Of a stretch of DNA of 32,515 bases, positions 8,330-17,516 are shown one piece after another. The DNA lies in contig SHXW01000028.1 in the NCBI GenBank assembly GCA_009693115.1, forward strand, positions 1 to 32,515, read 5' to 3'. A model generated the notes under the pieces. It was given only the letters and a program-made list of their open reading frames with translations, searched no databases and was not told the DNA's origin. Every line of letters begins with the position of its first letter. The first letter of the stretch is position 1. This DNA comes from Dehalococcoidia bacterium (GTDB taxonomy: Bacteria > Chloroflexota > Dehalococcoidia > Lucifugimonadales > Lucifugimonadaceae). The translations under genes and the position numbers were made by a program.

Positions 8330-9208
8330 CTAGACCCGTCCGACAGCTTCGGTGAGGGCCCGTTCTGCGAAAACTATTGTCATTGCAGCCCGGTACTCGG
8401 CAGAAGCATGGATGTCGCTATTAAAGCCATCGCCTATCTCAGCGCCAGCTCGTTCAGCAGCCCTGCGGATTACCAAAGCAGAGAGTTTCTTGCCGATGAG
8501 GATCCGTTCCGTGCGTTTTGCCCGGACGGCATGCGGGCCCGCGCCCGTGACTGCGACCCGTGCCGCAGCGCAGACGCCCGCCTTGTCCAGCGTGACAACC
8601 GCTGCTACACCGACCACTGCGTAGTGCGATGCCTTGTTGGCGAGCTTGACATATGCCGTGCCTGTGCGGGCGGGCAGGGGAGGGATGCGGATTTCAGTCA
8701 GCACTTCGTTTGGTCGGAGCGCAGTAGTGAGCAGGTCACGGAAGAAGTTGTCAACACTTATCGTCCGGGAGCCGCGGGCAGTGTGCACCTCAAGCTCGGC
8801 TCCGAGCGCAAGGACGACGGCGGGTAAATCTCCGGCTGGATCAGAGTGCGCCAGAGAGCCACCGAGGGTGCCGGCATTCCGGACCTGCGTGTCAGCGACC
8901 TGAGCCGCCGCATCGGCGAGCACAGGGGCGGCCTTTTTTACAACGTCCGAGGATTCGATGTCGTAATACGTCGTCATCGCGCCGATGGCGAGCCCTTTGC
9001 GGCCTGCCTTCACGTAGGACAGCCCTTTGATGCGGCTCAGGTCAATCAGCGCCTCGGGCGTAGCCAGCCGCAGCTTTACAAGGGGCAGGAGCGAATGTCC
9101 TCCTGCGAGGAGTTTTGCTCCGCCTTTGTATTTCGCGAGCAGGCGGCAGGCCTCCTCGACCGAAGAAGGCGCGTGGTACTGGAAAGAGGCGGCGACGTTG
9201 GTTGTCAT
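8330..9208 (-). CDS. coxM: Xanthine dehydrogenase/CO dehydrogenase-family FAD subunit
   Basis: A 292-residue FAD-binding subunit of a molybdenum hydroxylase. Both FAD loops are present: AGGHS (35-39) and TLGGSLAHSDPAGD (114-127). The C-terminal CO-dehydrogenase flavoprotein domain ends in FAERALTEA. It accepts electrons from the 2Fe-2S subunit and hands them to quinone or another acceptor. It is the last gene of the coxS-coxL-coxM run, three bases after the coxL stop, so it is probably translated from the same mRNA. Order S-L-M differs from the classic M-S-L operon of carboxydotrophs. Family call is firm; substrate is set by CoxL. Confidence 0.93.
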   Translation of the reverse strand: MTTNVAASFQYHAPSSVEEACRLLAKYKGGAKLLAGGHSLLPLVKLRLATPEALIDLSRIKGLSYVKAGRKGLAIGAMTTYYDIESSDVVKKAAPVLADAAAQVADTQVRNAGTLGGSLAHSDPAGDLPAVVLALGAELEVHTARGSRTISVDNFFRDLLTTALRPNEVLTEIRIPPLPARTGTAYVKLANKASHYAVVGVAAVVTLDKAGVCAAARVAVTGAGPHAVRAKRTERILIGKKLSALVIRRAAERAGAEIGDGFNSDIHASAEYRAAMTIVFAERALTEAVGRV

Positions 9209-9211
9209 GGC

Positions 9212-11641
9212 TTACCTCCGGGCCTTCCGGCCTGAACGGGCGGCCGTTGCCGTAGCGCTACGTGCGGCCTTCTTCGCCGCCTTTGCCCCATTAATGGCCC
9301 TCCAGACGGTTTCTGAGCGCAGGGGCATGTCCAAATGTCTGATGCCGAGGTGCGCCAGAGCATCAATGGCGGCGTTCATCACCGCAGGACTGGCAGCGAT
9401 TGTTCCAGCTTCGCCCGCGCCCTTCACGCCCAGCGGATTCACAGGGGAGGGCGTCACAGTGCGCGCCGTCTCGTAGCTTGGCACGTCCTCGGCCGTAGGC
9501 ACTGCGTAGTCGAGCATTGAACCGGTGACAAGCTGGCCATTCTCGCCATAGACCGCTCCCTCCTGGAGGGCCTGTCCTACGCCTTGGGCAATGCCGCCGT
9601 GAACCATACCATCCACGATCATGGGGTTGATGACGTTGCCAATATCGTCAACTGCGACGTACCTCTTCAACCTGGTCTGGCCAGTGTCCTCGTCTATTTC
9701 CACGATTGCGATGTGGCAGCCGAAGGGCCAGGTGAAGTTCTTGGGGTCGAAGAAGCTCGTTGCCTCGAGGCCCGGTTCCATTCCTGGGGGCAGGTTCTTG
9801 GCGTTGTAGGCCTCTCCGACAACAGTGCCAAAGTCCATGCTCTTTTCGCGGATGTCTTCCACATAGAATTTGCCATCCTCGAAAATGACGTTTTTCGCCG
9901 GCACCCCCATCTGGTGAGCGGCGATCTTGCGCATCTTGTCCTTCACTTTTTTAAGTGACATGACAAGCGCCGTGCCGCCGACGGTGATGGAACGCGATCC
10001 GAACGTGCCAGTGCCGAATTGCTGCCGGTCGGTATCCCCGTGCATCACTTCTATGCTTTCCATTGGGATACCAAGATGTTCGCCGGCGACCTGGGCGAGT
10101 GTGGTCTCGTGGCCCTGGCCGTGCGGTGACGTACCTGTAAAGACCGTTACCTTGCCCGTAGGGTGGACGCGGACCGTGCTTGACTCCCAGAGTCCCGCTC
10201 CCGCGCCGAGGGAGGCGGCGACTGCTGAGGGGGCCATGCCGCAGATTTCGATGTACGTGGAAAACCCGACGCCCAGCAGCTTGCCGCTACCACGCGCTTC
10301 GCGTTGCTCCTTGCGGAAAGCTTTGTAATCGAACATCTCCAGGGCCTTGTCCACCGGGGCACGGTAGTTTCCAGAGTCGTACAAGACACCGGTGGCTACG
10401 GCCCTTCCGTTCTTGAAGGGTGGCAGGAAGTTCTTACGGCGGACGGCTACGGGGTCACGGGCTAGTTCCCTCGCGAAGGCGTCCACCATGCGCTCTACAA
10501 GGTAGGTCGCCTCTGGTCGGCCTGCGCCGCGGTAGGCATCTACGGGAGTTGTGTTCGTGAACGTGCCGTACACCTTGCAGGAGACGTTAGGGTATTTATA
10601 GACCCCGGAGAGCATGAGGCCGAACAGCACGGTAGGGATGCCTGGGGCGAAGGTGGAGAGATACGCCCCGAGGTTGGCGTAAGTGGTCACCTTCAGGCCC
10701 GTGATGGTGCCGTCTTTGTCGCCGCAGATTTCGCCGTATGTGATGTGATCACGGCCGTGAGTGGTCGCCAGGTAATTCTCCTGTCGGCCCTCGACCCACT
10801 TCACTGGGCGCGCCAGGTTTTTCGCGATCATTCCCGTGATGATCTCCTCGGCGTAGAGGTACAGCTTCGAGCCGAATGCTCCTCCAACCTCGGGAGCGAT
10901 GACGCGTACGCTCTGTTCGGGGTGGCCTGTGACGGCTGCGAACAGGAGGCGGACCAGATGCGGGATCTGTGTTGAGGTCCAGATGGTGATCTGGTTCGTC
11001 CCGGTGTTGTAGTCCGCCACGACGCCGCGCGTCTCCATGGCATTGGGTATCAGACGCTGGTTGATGAATTTCTGCTTGACGACGACCTGCGCCTTTTTCG
11101 CTGCACCTTCATAGTCGCCGCCATGCACGTCCCACTCGAAGCAGGTGTTATCCGGTGCCTCGGTGTGGAGCTGGGGTGCGTCGCGCTTTGTCGCCTTTTC
11201 ACCGTCCGTCACTACACCAAGCAATTCGTAGTCAACGTCAACCAGGGCGGCGGCGTCGGCGGCGAGGTAGGGGTCGTTCGCAACGACGGCGGCCACGGCG
11301 TCACCCACATAGCGCACCTTCTCGAACGCGAGTGGCGGGTGGGGGGGAGCTTTCATGTCGTACTTGGTGTGGGTGTCGGCCTGCTTCAAGACCCAGCCTA
11401 CAGGTAGCGAGCCGAGCTGCCCCTGGAGGTCTGCACCGGTGAAGATGGCGACGACTCCGGGTGCCTTCGAAGCTCTGGAAACGTTGATCTTCTTTATCCG
11501 GGCATGGGCATGTGGGCTACGAACGAGCGCCATGTGGAGCATGCCAAGGAGCTTAACGTCATCAACGTACGTGCCCTTGCCCGTGATGAGACGGGGATCT
11601 TCTGTACGGCGTACGGACTTGCCTATGAATGCCGTCGTCAT
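9212..11641 (-). CDS. coxL: Molybdopterin-binding large subunit, form II CoxL-like aldehyde/CO dehydrogenase
   Basis: An 809-residue Mo-MCD hydroxylase subunit. The N-terminal a/b hammerhead (about 15-130) is followed by the two Mo-cofactor domains. Visible active-site elements are GGAFGSK (253-259), AYRGAGR (369-375) and GVKGAGEAG with the catalytic Glu744. True aerobic CO dehydrogenases (form I) carry AYRCSFR; AYRGAGR marks form II. CO as substrate is therefore unproven, and an aldehyde, purine or N-heterocycle is as likely. The last 25 residues are rich in Ala, Lys and Arg and look like a disordered tail. The start overlaps the coxS stop by four bases (ATGA). No maturation genes (coxD, coxE, coxF) are present here; a divergent coxG is. 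Confidence 0.94.
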   Translation of the reverse strand: MTTAFIGKSVRRTEDPRLITGKGTYVDDVKLLGMLHMALVRSPHAHARIKKINVSRASKAPGVVAIFTGADLQGQLGSLPVGWVLKQADTHTKYDMKAPPHPPLAFEKVRYVGDAVAAVVANDPYLAADAAALVDVDYELLGVVTDGEKATKRDAPQLHTEAPDNTCFEWDVHGGDYEGAAKKAQVVVKQKFINQRLIPNAMETRGVVADYNTGTNQITIWTSTQIPHLVRLLFAAVTGHPEQSVRVIAPEVGGAFGSKLYLYAEEIITGMIAKNLARPVKWVEGRQENYLATTHGRDHITYGEICGDKDGTITGLKVTTYANLGAYLSTFAPGIPTVLFGLMLSGVYKYPNVSCKVYGTFTNTTPVDAYRGAGRPEATYLVERMVDAFARELARDPVAVRRKNFLPPFKNGRAVATGVLYDSGNYRAPVDKALEMFDYKAFRKEQREARGSGKLLGVGFSTYIEICGMAPSAVAASLGAGAGLWESSTVRVHPTGKVTVFTGTSPHGQGHETTLAQVAGEHLGIPMESIEVMHGDTDRQQFGTGTFGSRSITVGGTALVMSLKKVKDKMRKIAAHQMGVPAKNVIFEDGKFYVEDIREKSMDFGTVVGEAYNAKNLPPGMEPGLEATSFFDPKNFTWPFGCHIAIVEIDEDTGQTRLKRYVAVDDIGNVINPMIVDGMVHGGIAQGVGQALQEGAVYGENGQLVTGSMLDYAVPTAEDVPSYETARTVTPSPVNPLGVKGAGEAGTIAASPAVMNAAIDALAHLGIRHLDMPLRSETVWRAINGAKAAKKAARSATATAARSGRKARR

Positions 11642-12129
11642 CGCTTTCTGCCTCCGGCGCGCGAAGCGGCCGCGGCCGCTTTCACGGCTTCAACGATGTT
11701 GTGGTAGCCGGTGCAGCGGCACAGGTTGCCGCGCAGACCCCTGCGTATCTCCGCTTCAGTGGGGTTGGGGTTCCGCTCCAGTATCTGAACCGCAGTGATC
11801 ATCATCCCAGGCGTGCAGAAACCACACTGGAGGCCGTGCTTATCCCAGAACCCCTGCTGTACGGCGTGGTACTTGCCATCCTTCGCGAGGCCTTCGACAG
11901 TCGTGACATTCCCGCCGTCGGCCTGCACCGCCAGGACCGTGCAGGACTTCACTGCCTTACCGTTCAGCAGAACGGTGCAAGCCCCACAGCTCGATGTATC
12001 GCAGCCAATGTGCGTACCGGTCAGGTTCAACACTTCACGCAGATAGTGCGCCAGCAGAAGACGCGGTTCAACAGGGTTCGTATGCCGCGTTCCGTTGACG
12101 GTCACGGTGATTTGAGTTTGAATGGGCAT
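11638..12129 (-). CDS. coxS: 2Fe-2S small subunit of CO dehydrogenase-like Mo hydroxylase
   Basis: A 163-residue electron-transfer subunit with two [2Fe-2S] clusters. The N-terminal plant-type ferredoxin cluster is held by Cys43, Cys48, Cys51 and Cys63 ([10 protein letters not shown]...C). The C-terminal helical cluster is held by Cys102, Cys105, Cys137 and Cys139 (CGFC...CRC). The longest frame starts 17 codons upstream, but the ATG at 12129 has GGAGG seven bases before it and matches the usual family N-terminus ([13 protein letters not shown]). It is the first gene of the coxSLM operon, with its stop overlapping the coxL start. Confidence 0.95.
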   Translation of the reverse strand: MPIQTQITVTVNGTRHTNPVEPRLLLAHYLREVLNLTGTHIGCDTSSCGACTVLLNGKAVKSCTVLAVQADGGNVTTVEGLAKDGKYHAVQQGFWDKHGLQCGFCTPGMMITAVQILERNPNPTEAEIRRGLRGNLCRCTGYHNIVEAVKAAAAASRAGGRKR

Positions 12130-12504
12130 GAAGGCGCCTCCAGTCCGCCGGGTGCGGTATGACGGTCCAGAGCAAGGCATAACCTTACTGGCCGTCAGCG
12201 TTGCGGCGTAAGTAAAGCAGCAGATTCACGTCTTGGCAACGGCCTTGGGCAGGGAAGTGGGCCATGCTCCACCCGGCGGCGAGCAGGTACCATCGCTACT
12301 TGGCGCTGATGCATTGAGATAATCCCTCTGCCGGAAATGGGCTTCATGCTCTCCCGACGGGAGAGGGTTAGGGTGGTGGATGGAGTTCATACAAATTCAT
12401 CAGGTGCAACTGGCGTAGCGATGCCGAAGTAAGTACAGCAGACATGTTCTGGCTGATCTCCGGTCCGGTCGCTTTTCCCAACTCTCAGCAGCGAGGTTCC
12501 CTTT
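12130..12504. other. Divergent coxS/coxG intergenic region with repeat hairpin
   Basis: This 375-base stretch between the divergent coxS and coxG starts holds no gene I can support. It contains a perfect 7-bp hairpin, CTCTCCC-GAC-GGGAGAG (12349-12365), followed by GGTTAGGGTGG, a member of the GAGAGGG repeat family. Promoters for coxSLM and coxG must lie here, but I see no clear -35/-10 pair. Confidence 0.5.
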
Positions 12505-12951
12505 TTGGAAGTCACAGGCAGCTTCGACCTCAATTTCCCGCCCGCGAAGGTGTGGGATGTCCTGAATGAAGTTGGCGCCCTGGAGAAGTGCATACCCGGT
12601 TGCAAGAGTCTGAAGGCCACCGGCCCAGACTCGTACGAAGCGGAATTGACCGTGGGCATCGGCCCAGTAAAAGGCCCGTACCATGGCAAGGTGGTAATCA
12701 AGGATCGCAAGGCGCCAAAGTCCTACCGCATGATCGTTGAGGGCAGCGGCGCGGCCGGATTCATCAAAGGTGAAGGCACAATCACCCTCGCCCTCGGCGC
12801 CTCCGGCGGAACCACTGTCTCAGTGTCTGGTACGGCGGAAGCCGGAGGCATGATCGCCAGAGTTGGGCAAAGGTTGATCGGCGGCGCGGCGAATAATCTG
12901 TTGAAGCAGTTTTTTGCCAACCTGGCGAAGGAAGCCGCAAAGGCGAAGTAA
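12505..12951 (+). CDS. coxG: CoxG-like SRPBCC protein
   Basis: A 148-residue START/SRPBCC-fold protein of the CO dehydrogenase subunit G family. Family features are the N-terminal GSFDLNFPPAKVWDVLNE, then PGCKSL (31-36), and a glycine-rich C-terminal helix region. CoxG proteins have been linked to membrane association of, or quinone supply to, CO dehydrogenase-type enzymes. Start is TTG with GAGG eight bases upstream. It has no membrane helix, and lacks the long extension seen in some CoxG. It faces the coxSLM operon and is probably expressed from the shared divergent region, so a partner role with that enzyme is a fair inference. Confidence 0.85.
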   Translation: MEVTGSFDLNFPPAKVWDVLNEVGALEKCIPGCKSLKATGPDSYEAELTVGIGPVKGPYHGKVVIKDRKAPKSYRMIVEGSGAAGFIKGEGTITLALGASGGTTVSVSGTAEAGGMIARVGQRLIGGAANNLLKQFFANLAKEAAKAK

Positions 12952-13002
12952 GCCTCGTCGTTCCCACGGCATGGCGCATAGCGCGGGACCGGTTGCCTAC
13001 CC

Positions 13003-13437
13003 CTATGGTTCCCGCGTATACCCGAGTTCATCAGCAACACGTTTCGAGGGTTTCAGGCCCGATCGCGTGACGAACTCGACACGGTTGCCGTCCGGGTCTT
13101 TGACGAAAAAGCATTTCTGGCCATCGTGGCGTTCGCTCGGACCGTCAATCTCGAACCCGCCGTCCTTCATCACTTTGAGCGCGGCGTCGAAGTCTTCCAC
13201 TTCATATGCGTTGTGATACAACCCGGCAGGCACGGGCACGGCCTCGGCACCATCGCGCGGTTCGATCAGATGGACCATTGTCCCGTCAGCGGCGCGCATC
13301 CAAACAATGTTCTTCGAGTCCACCATTGAGGGGACGATCTCGAGGCCGAGGATATCGCGATAGAACTTGAGCGAAACCCTCCGGTCCCGCACACCAATGC
13401 CCACGTGGTTGATAGCCCTGACCTTGATCTTCGGCAC
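13003..13437 (-). CDS. VOC/glyoxalase family protein
   Basis: A 144-residue vicinal-oxygen-chelate protein with two beta-alpha-beta-beta-beta modules. The four usual metal-ligand positions are filled: His11 (INHVGIGV), Glu59 (HLIEP), His75 (YHNAYEV) and Glu121 (NRVEF). It also has the family DPDGNRVEF motif. This fits a glyoxalase I-, epimerase- or dioxygenase-like metalloenzyme; the reaction cannot be told. The frame opens at GTG 13455, but GTG 13437 has GGAG seven bases upstream and is preferred. It converges on coxG. Confidence 0.87.
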   Translation of the reverse strand: MPKIKVRAINHVGIGVRDRRVSLKFYRDILGLEIVPSMVDSKNIVWMRAADGTMVHLIEPRDGAEAVPVPAGLYHNAYEVEDFDAALKVMKDGGFEIDGPSERHDGQKCFFVKDPDGNRVEFVTRSGLKPSKRVADELGYTREP

Positions 13438-13650
13438 TGTACGACTCCATTCCACCGTTGTGCGGCTTCATTCGGGCTGGGCTCAAGCTCAAGTGGCATG
13501 AAAACGTACTCGCCCTGGTGTGGCGTTGCTGTGTTCTCATCCCAGCGGCAGCGATGATTTGCTACCCACATGCTGCGACTCGCTGTCGCTGGTACCTCTT
13601 CTCCTCTGGGAGGAGGACAAATCCCGGCCAGCAGACAAGACACGGCGGCG

Positions 13651-14109
13651 CTATTTCAACAGGAATATCGCCTCGACCTCTACCGAGATGTTCATCGGCA
13701 GGCTCCCCATCCCAACAGCCGACCTGGCGTGCTTCCCGTTATCACCGAAGACGGATGTCATCAGGTCCGAGAAACCGTTGATCACTTTAGGGTGCTCGGC
13801 GAACTCCGGAATGGCGTTAACCATGCCGAATACCTTGACGGCCCTGTCCACTTTGTCCAAGTCCCCCAGCAGGACCTTCATGCTGGCAAGCATCGAAAGT
13901 CCAACCTGGCGCGCCGCCTGGTAGCCCTGGTCCAGAGTGGCTTCCGCTCCTACCTTCCCAGTCAGATAGACGCCGTCCGGCTTCCGTGGCCCGTGCCCTG
14001 ACATGTAAAGCAGCTTCCCAATGATCACGCCAGGCACGTAGTTCCCCACGGGCTTGGGCGGGTTGGAAAGGTCCAGCTTCAATTCCTTGATTTTCGCTTC
14101 TGCGCTCAT
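13651..14109 (-). CDS. RidA/YjgF-family protein
   Basis: A 152-residue RidA-superfamily protein, of the longer type (about 150 residues, against 128 for E. coli RidA). RidA proteins hydrolyse reactive enamines or imines. The C-terminal signature R-x6-LPxxxxVEVEA is present, with Arg129 and Glu146 as the likely substrate-binding residues. It also has a YMSGHGP strand (35-41). The open frame extends 126 codons upstream into the aldo/keto reductase gene, but GGAGGAG precedes the ATG at 14109, and homology starts there. It lies downstream of the aldo/keto reductase on the same strand. Confidence 0.88.
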   Translation of the reverse strand: MSAEAKIKELKLDLSNPPKPVGNYVPGVIIGKLLYMSGHGPRKPDGVYLTGKVGAEATLDQGYQAARQVGLSMLASMKVLLGDLDKVDRAVKVFGMVNAIPEFAEHPKVINGFSDLMTSVFGDNGKHARSAVGMGSLPMNISVEVEAIFLLK

Positions 14110-14185
14110 TTTTCTCCTCCGGCTGATCCGCCTTAACCACGGCGACCAACGCCCCATGTCCCGTCCGGGGCACGGGTCCTCAATT

Positions 14186-15217
14186 TCAGGCATGATAGGG
14201 GATGCGCCCGAAGTCCGTATCGTGCAGTTTCCCGAGCCGGGAGAGCACGTCAGTTCCAAGCGGGCCCATCTCAACGGCTCCGATCGCTTCGTCAATATGC
14301 CCGAGCGTCGAGAACCCCACCAGCACGCCCGCGACATCTGGGTTAGACAGCGCGTACCTGACCGCCGCCTGCGCCATTGTTCCCTGCCCATGGCCAACCG
14401 CAACACGCGCCAGCGCCGCTCGCTGTGCGTCAGACTCTGCGTCGGAGCCGGGAGAAACGGACCCCTCCCTGCCAGTCCGACTCTCACCTGCTATGACCCC
14501 CGCAGCGAGGACGCGGATGTTCAAGACGCCCACGCCGTGCTGCGCGCACTTCCCTATCAGGTTGCTGTAATCGTGAGCGGATGACCCGCGCATCATCGGT
14601 CTCCCTGCGCTGGGGTTCAGCAAGTTGTAATAAACCTGAGCCGTGTCGAATTCTCTGCTCTCCACCAACTGGTGAAGGGCAGCGGTCTCTCCGACCCCGG
14701 TGAACCCGATATAACGAGTCAGATTCTGGCCCTGCAGCCGCCGTAACCCTTCGATCACTCCGCTCTGCGCGAGTACGTCATCAAGCGAGACCGCCCGTGC
14801 CGAAGTGAACGCGCTGTGTTCACCCCGCTTGACCACCACCGGGTTATGGAGCTGGAAGAGATCGACACTGCCACGTTTCAACCGCGTGAGGCTTTCATGC
14901 ATCGAGCGTTCGATCTGACCGGAGATATCTCCTGCTCCCGGTTCGACGCGGAATTTCGTTGAAAGGAAAGGCTGCCTCTCCCCGCTGGGGCCTGTGGGGA
15001 GGGGCTCCTTCAAGAGCCAGCCAAGGCTCTCCTCCGACTTCCCGTTACCGTAAGAAGCCGCAGTGTCAATCCAATTCACGCCGCCCGCCAGAGCCTTGCT
15101 CACCGCGGCGAGCTTCGTTTCATCGTCAGGATTAATCAGGATCCCGCCAACCGCGCCTGCGCCGAAGACAAGCTCGGAAATCTGCACGCCGGTCTTGCCG
15201 AGCGGACGGTATTTCAC
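14186..15217 (-). CDS. Aldo/keto reductase
   Basis: A 343-residue TIM-barrel NAD(P)H-dependent oxidoreductase. The catalytic tetrad is visible: Asp51 (WIDTA), Tyr56 (ASYGNG), Lys88 (STKFR) and His124 (FQLHN). The fold matches the L-galactose/D-threo-aldose dehydrogenase-like branch (GKTGVQISELVFGAG start). The enzyme interconverts a carbonyl and an alcohol, probably on a sugar-like compound given the neighbouring dehydratases, but this is inference. The start ATG matches the conserved family N-terminus. It is followed 76 bases later by the RidA-like gene. Confidence 0.9.
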   Translation of the reverse strand: MKYRPLGKTGVQISELVFGAGAVGGILINPDDETKLAAVSKALAGGVNWIDTAASYGNGKSEESLGWLLKEPLPTGPSGERQPFLSTKFRVEPGAGDISGQIERSMHESLTRLKRGSVDLFQLHNPVVVKRGEHSAFTSARAVSLDDVLAQSGVIEGLRRLQGQNLTRYIGFTGVGETAALHQLVESREFDTAQVYYNLLNPSAGRPMMRGSSAHDYSNLIGKCAQHGVGVLNIRVLAAGVIAGESRTGREGSVSPGSDAESDAQRAALARVAVGHGQGTMAQAAVRYALSNPDVAGVLVGFSTLGHIDEAIGAVEMGPLGTDVLSRLGKLHDTDFGRIPYHA

Positions 15218-15329
15218 AGCAATGCTCCAGCCTTTCAGCCGCTCACCCTTGCGGTAGAGGCATCACCCTGTACCTGCCGACGAGGCAAAGATGAGGATTG
15301 AACTCCAGCCAACTTGGCTGAGACAGCGT

Positions 15330-16754
15330 CTAACCCCCGCCAGAACTGATAGTAGTGCCCGGTTCGACCATCGCCGCCGGATCCAGGATATTGTCCAGCT
15401 CAGCCAGTGAAAGCCTTGTTTTCCGCAGCGCCACCTGCTTCACCGTCTCGCCGGTTTCAGCGGCATCGTGCGCGATGGCAGCCGCAGCGTCATAGCCGAT
15501 CACGGGTGCAAGTGCGGTGCAGATCGCCAGCCCCTGCTCGACCATCTCCGGGCCCTTCCGGGTGGCCTTCAGGCCGTTCACACACTGGCGGGCGAAGTTG
15601 CGACACGATGCTGCAAGCAAATCAATGGACTCCAGCAGGCTGTGTGCAGCCACTGGCATCATCACGTTCAACTCAAGGAGAGAGCCGGCGTGGCCGGCGA
15701 TTGTAACCGTGGCGTCATTGCCGATAACTCGGGCGGAAACCATGGTGACTGACTCTATGATCACCGGGTTGACTTTGCCTGGCATGATCGAAGAGCCGGG
15801 CTGGACTGCAGGTATCTCCAGTTCGCCAATGCCTGCCCGCGGCCCGCTGCCCATGAAGCGTATGTCGTTGCCGATCTTCATGAGGCTCACGGCTACCGTT
15901 TTCAAAGAGCTGGACGCCTCTACCACAGGGTCTATCGTGGCCTGCGCCTGAAAATGGTTCTTCGTCTCGGACAGGTCAAGTCCGGTCATCTCGCGCAACT
16001 TTGCAATGACGCGCGTGGCGAACTCCGGGTGCATGCCAATGCCGGTCCCCACCGCCGTACCGCCGAGTGGCAGGACGCATAGTTCGCTGAGCGCGTGCCG
16101 CGCCCGCCTGCGCCCGTTTTCGATCTGCCCGGCGAAGCCCAGGAACTCCTGCCCCAGGCGGATCGGGGTGGCGTCCTGCAGGTGCGTACGGCCGGTCTTG
16201 ACGATGGGCCAGAATTCTTTCGATTTCGCTCGCAGCGAATCCTCAAGCTCCCTCATGGCAGGAAGCAGGCTGTCCATGATTGCAACAGCGGCCGCTAGTT
16301 GAATTGCGGTGGGGATGACGTCGTTCGACGATTGGCCCTTATTGACGTGGTCATTAGGGTGGACGGGCTTGCGGGTACCCAGCGGGCTGCCCATGGCCTC
16401 GTTCGAGACGTTCGAGATGACCTCGTTTGCGTTCATGTTTGTTGAGGTGCCGGAGCCAGTTTGGAAGATGTCCACGACGAATTCGGCGTCGTATTTTCCG
16501 TCGATCACCTTCTGCGCCGCTACCACGATGGCGTCAGCGAGATTCGGATCAAGTGTGCCCAGGTCGCGGTTGACGAGCGCAGCAGACTGCTTGATCTGCC
16601 CGATCGCCTTGATGAACGACCTGCCGAAGCGGAGATGGCTGATGGGAAAATTGAGTTCGGCCCGGCGCGTTGTAGCGCCGTAGTAAGCACGCGCCGGGAC
16701 CTCCAATTCCCCCATCGAGTCCTTTTCTTTGCGCATCTGGGGCGCCTGGGTCAT
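15330..16754 (-). CDS. fumC: Class II fumarate hydratase
   Basis: A 474-residue fumarase/aspartase-superfamily enzyme that interconverts fumarate and malate in the TCA cycle. Signature GSSIMPGKVNP spans 320-330 (catalytic Ser in the flexible loop). GRTHLQDA has His191, where aspartases usually have Gln, so fumarase is favoured over aspartase. TGSGTSTNMNANEV (99-112) and SSNDVIPTA (142-150) are also intact. The frame opens 29 codons earlier, but ATG 16754 has AGAGG seven bases upstream and gives normal length. It lies in a loose minus-strand array with no other TCA gene. Confidence 0.95.
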   Translation of the reverse strand: MTQAPQMRKEKDSMGELEVPARAYYGATTRRAELNFPISHLRFGRSFIKAIGQIKQSAALVNRDLGTLDPNLADAIVVAAQKVIDGKYDAEFVVDIFQTGSGTSTNMNANEVISNVSNEAMGSPLGTRKPVHPNDHVNKGQSSNDVIPTAIQLAAAVAIMDSLLPAMRELEDSLRAKSKEFWPIVKTGRTHLQDATPIRLGQEFLGFAGQIENGRRRARHALSELCVLPLGGTAVGTGIGMHPEFATRVIAKLREMTGLDLSETKNHFQAQATIDPVVEASSSLKTVAVSLMKIGNDIRFMGSGPRAGIGELEIPAVQPGSSIMPGKVNPVIIESVTMVSARVIGNDATVTIAGHAGSLLELNVMMPVAAHSLLESIDLLAASCRNFARQCVNGLKATRKGPEMVEQGLAICTALAPVIGYDAAAAIAHDAAETGETVKQVALRKTRLSLAELDNILDPAAMVEPGTTISSGGG

Positions 16755-16932
16755 GTTCGTGCCTCTGGCTCCCTCTCCGGCAGACGGAAAGGGCTGTAAT
16801 GAATTGGTACAAACATAGTGTGATCGCCGTCTGGATGACACCGGAATGGTATCGGAGAGAACGAGGACTTAGAGCGCTGAAGTGTGGAGTCCGGATAACT
16901 GTTGTGCCATGGACATCATGAGATAAGGCTGT

Positions 16933-17349
16933 TCAGGCCGTCTTTACGCCGTGCCGCTTGTCATACTCGGCGAAGGTGCGGGCCGCAGTGTTCAGCGAAC
17001 TCCCCGCGCATGGGTAACCGCCATAAAACAGCAACTGTGTGATCAGCTCGACAATCTGTTCTTTCGTCCACCCGTAATTCAAAGCGCCTGTGATGTGGCC
17101 GGGCAACTGCTCCTGCCTGTTCAGCACGACCAATGCTGCCACGGTGCAGATGCTGCGTATGCGCCCTTCAAGTGCGGGGCGCTGGTATATGTGGCCGAAG
17201 AGAGTGGCATTGATGAGTTCGAATGCATCCTTGACCGGCTCTGCCACCGGGTTGAGTTTCGGATCACCGTCGTAGTACCACGCCCGCCATTCGTTCGATT
17301 TCTTCTGAAGGTCTTTGAAGTCTAGGGATAGCTGTGTGCCTGAGTTCAT
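16933..17349 (-). CDS. Carboxymuconolactone decarboxylase-like protein
   Basis: A 138-residue, mostly helical AhpD/CMD-fold protein. The family pattern E-x4-H-x3-A-x3-G-x-T-x2-E is present (Glu80, His85, GWTKEQIVE 93-101), followed by LLFYGGYPCAGSSL. The redox CxxC of AhpD is absent and only Cys114 lies near it. A decarboxylase or dehydratase-like role is therefore likelier than peroxidase, but the substrate is unknown. ATG at 17349 has AAGGAG eight bases upstream. It lies between fumC and an MFS gene. Confidence 0.87.
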   Translation of the reverse strand: MNSGTQLSLDFKDLQKKSNEWRAWYYDGDPKLNPVAEPVKDAFELINATLFGHIYQRPALEGRIRSICTVAALVVLNRQEQLPGHITGALNYGWTKEQIVELITQLLFYGGYPCAGSSLNTAARTFAEYDKRHGVKTA

Positions 17350-17516
17350 CTCTGACGCTCCTTCCCACGCTCCGCCGTGGCATTGGACTTAATTGACGGG
17401 CATAAGTTACACGGTCAGGCAGGGCGCGCCAATTAGAAGGTGCGCTTGTGAATTGAGATTCCTCGGCCAGGGGCCCCCGATCCCGGCAGATCGAGATGGC
17501 GCGGGCCAGCGCGCCG

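Noticed and set aside
8165-8827. 220-codon plus-strand open frame after sufE
   Set aside because: It runs antisense through the terminator hairpin and coxM, whose family match is certain. No protein family resembles it.
11629-12162. 177-codon plus-strand open frame
   Set aside because: It lies antisense to coxS, which has all eight cluster cysteines. No homology or ribosome site.
13258-13270. GGTTCGATC, a T-loop-like sequence suggesting a tRNA
   Set aside because: It is inside the VOC gene and lacks matching acceptor and anticodon stems. No tRNA is seen in the window.
15330-16754. Aspartate ammonia-lyase instead of fumarase
   Set aside because: GRTHLQDA has His, as in fumarases; aspartases usually have Gln there.
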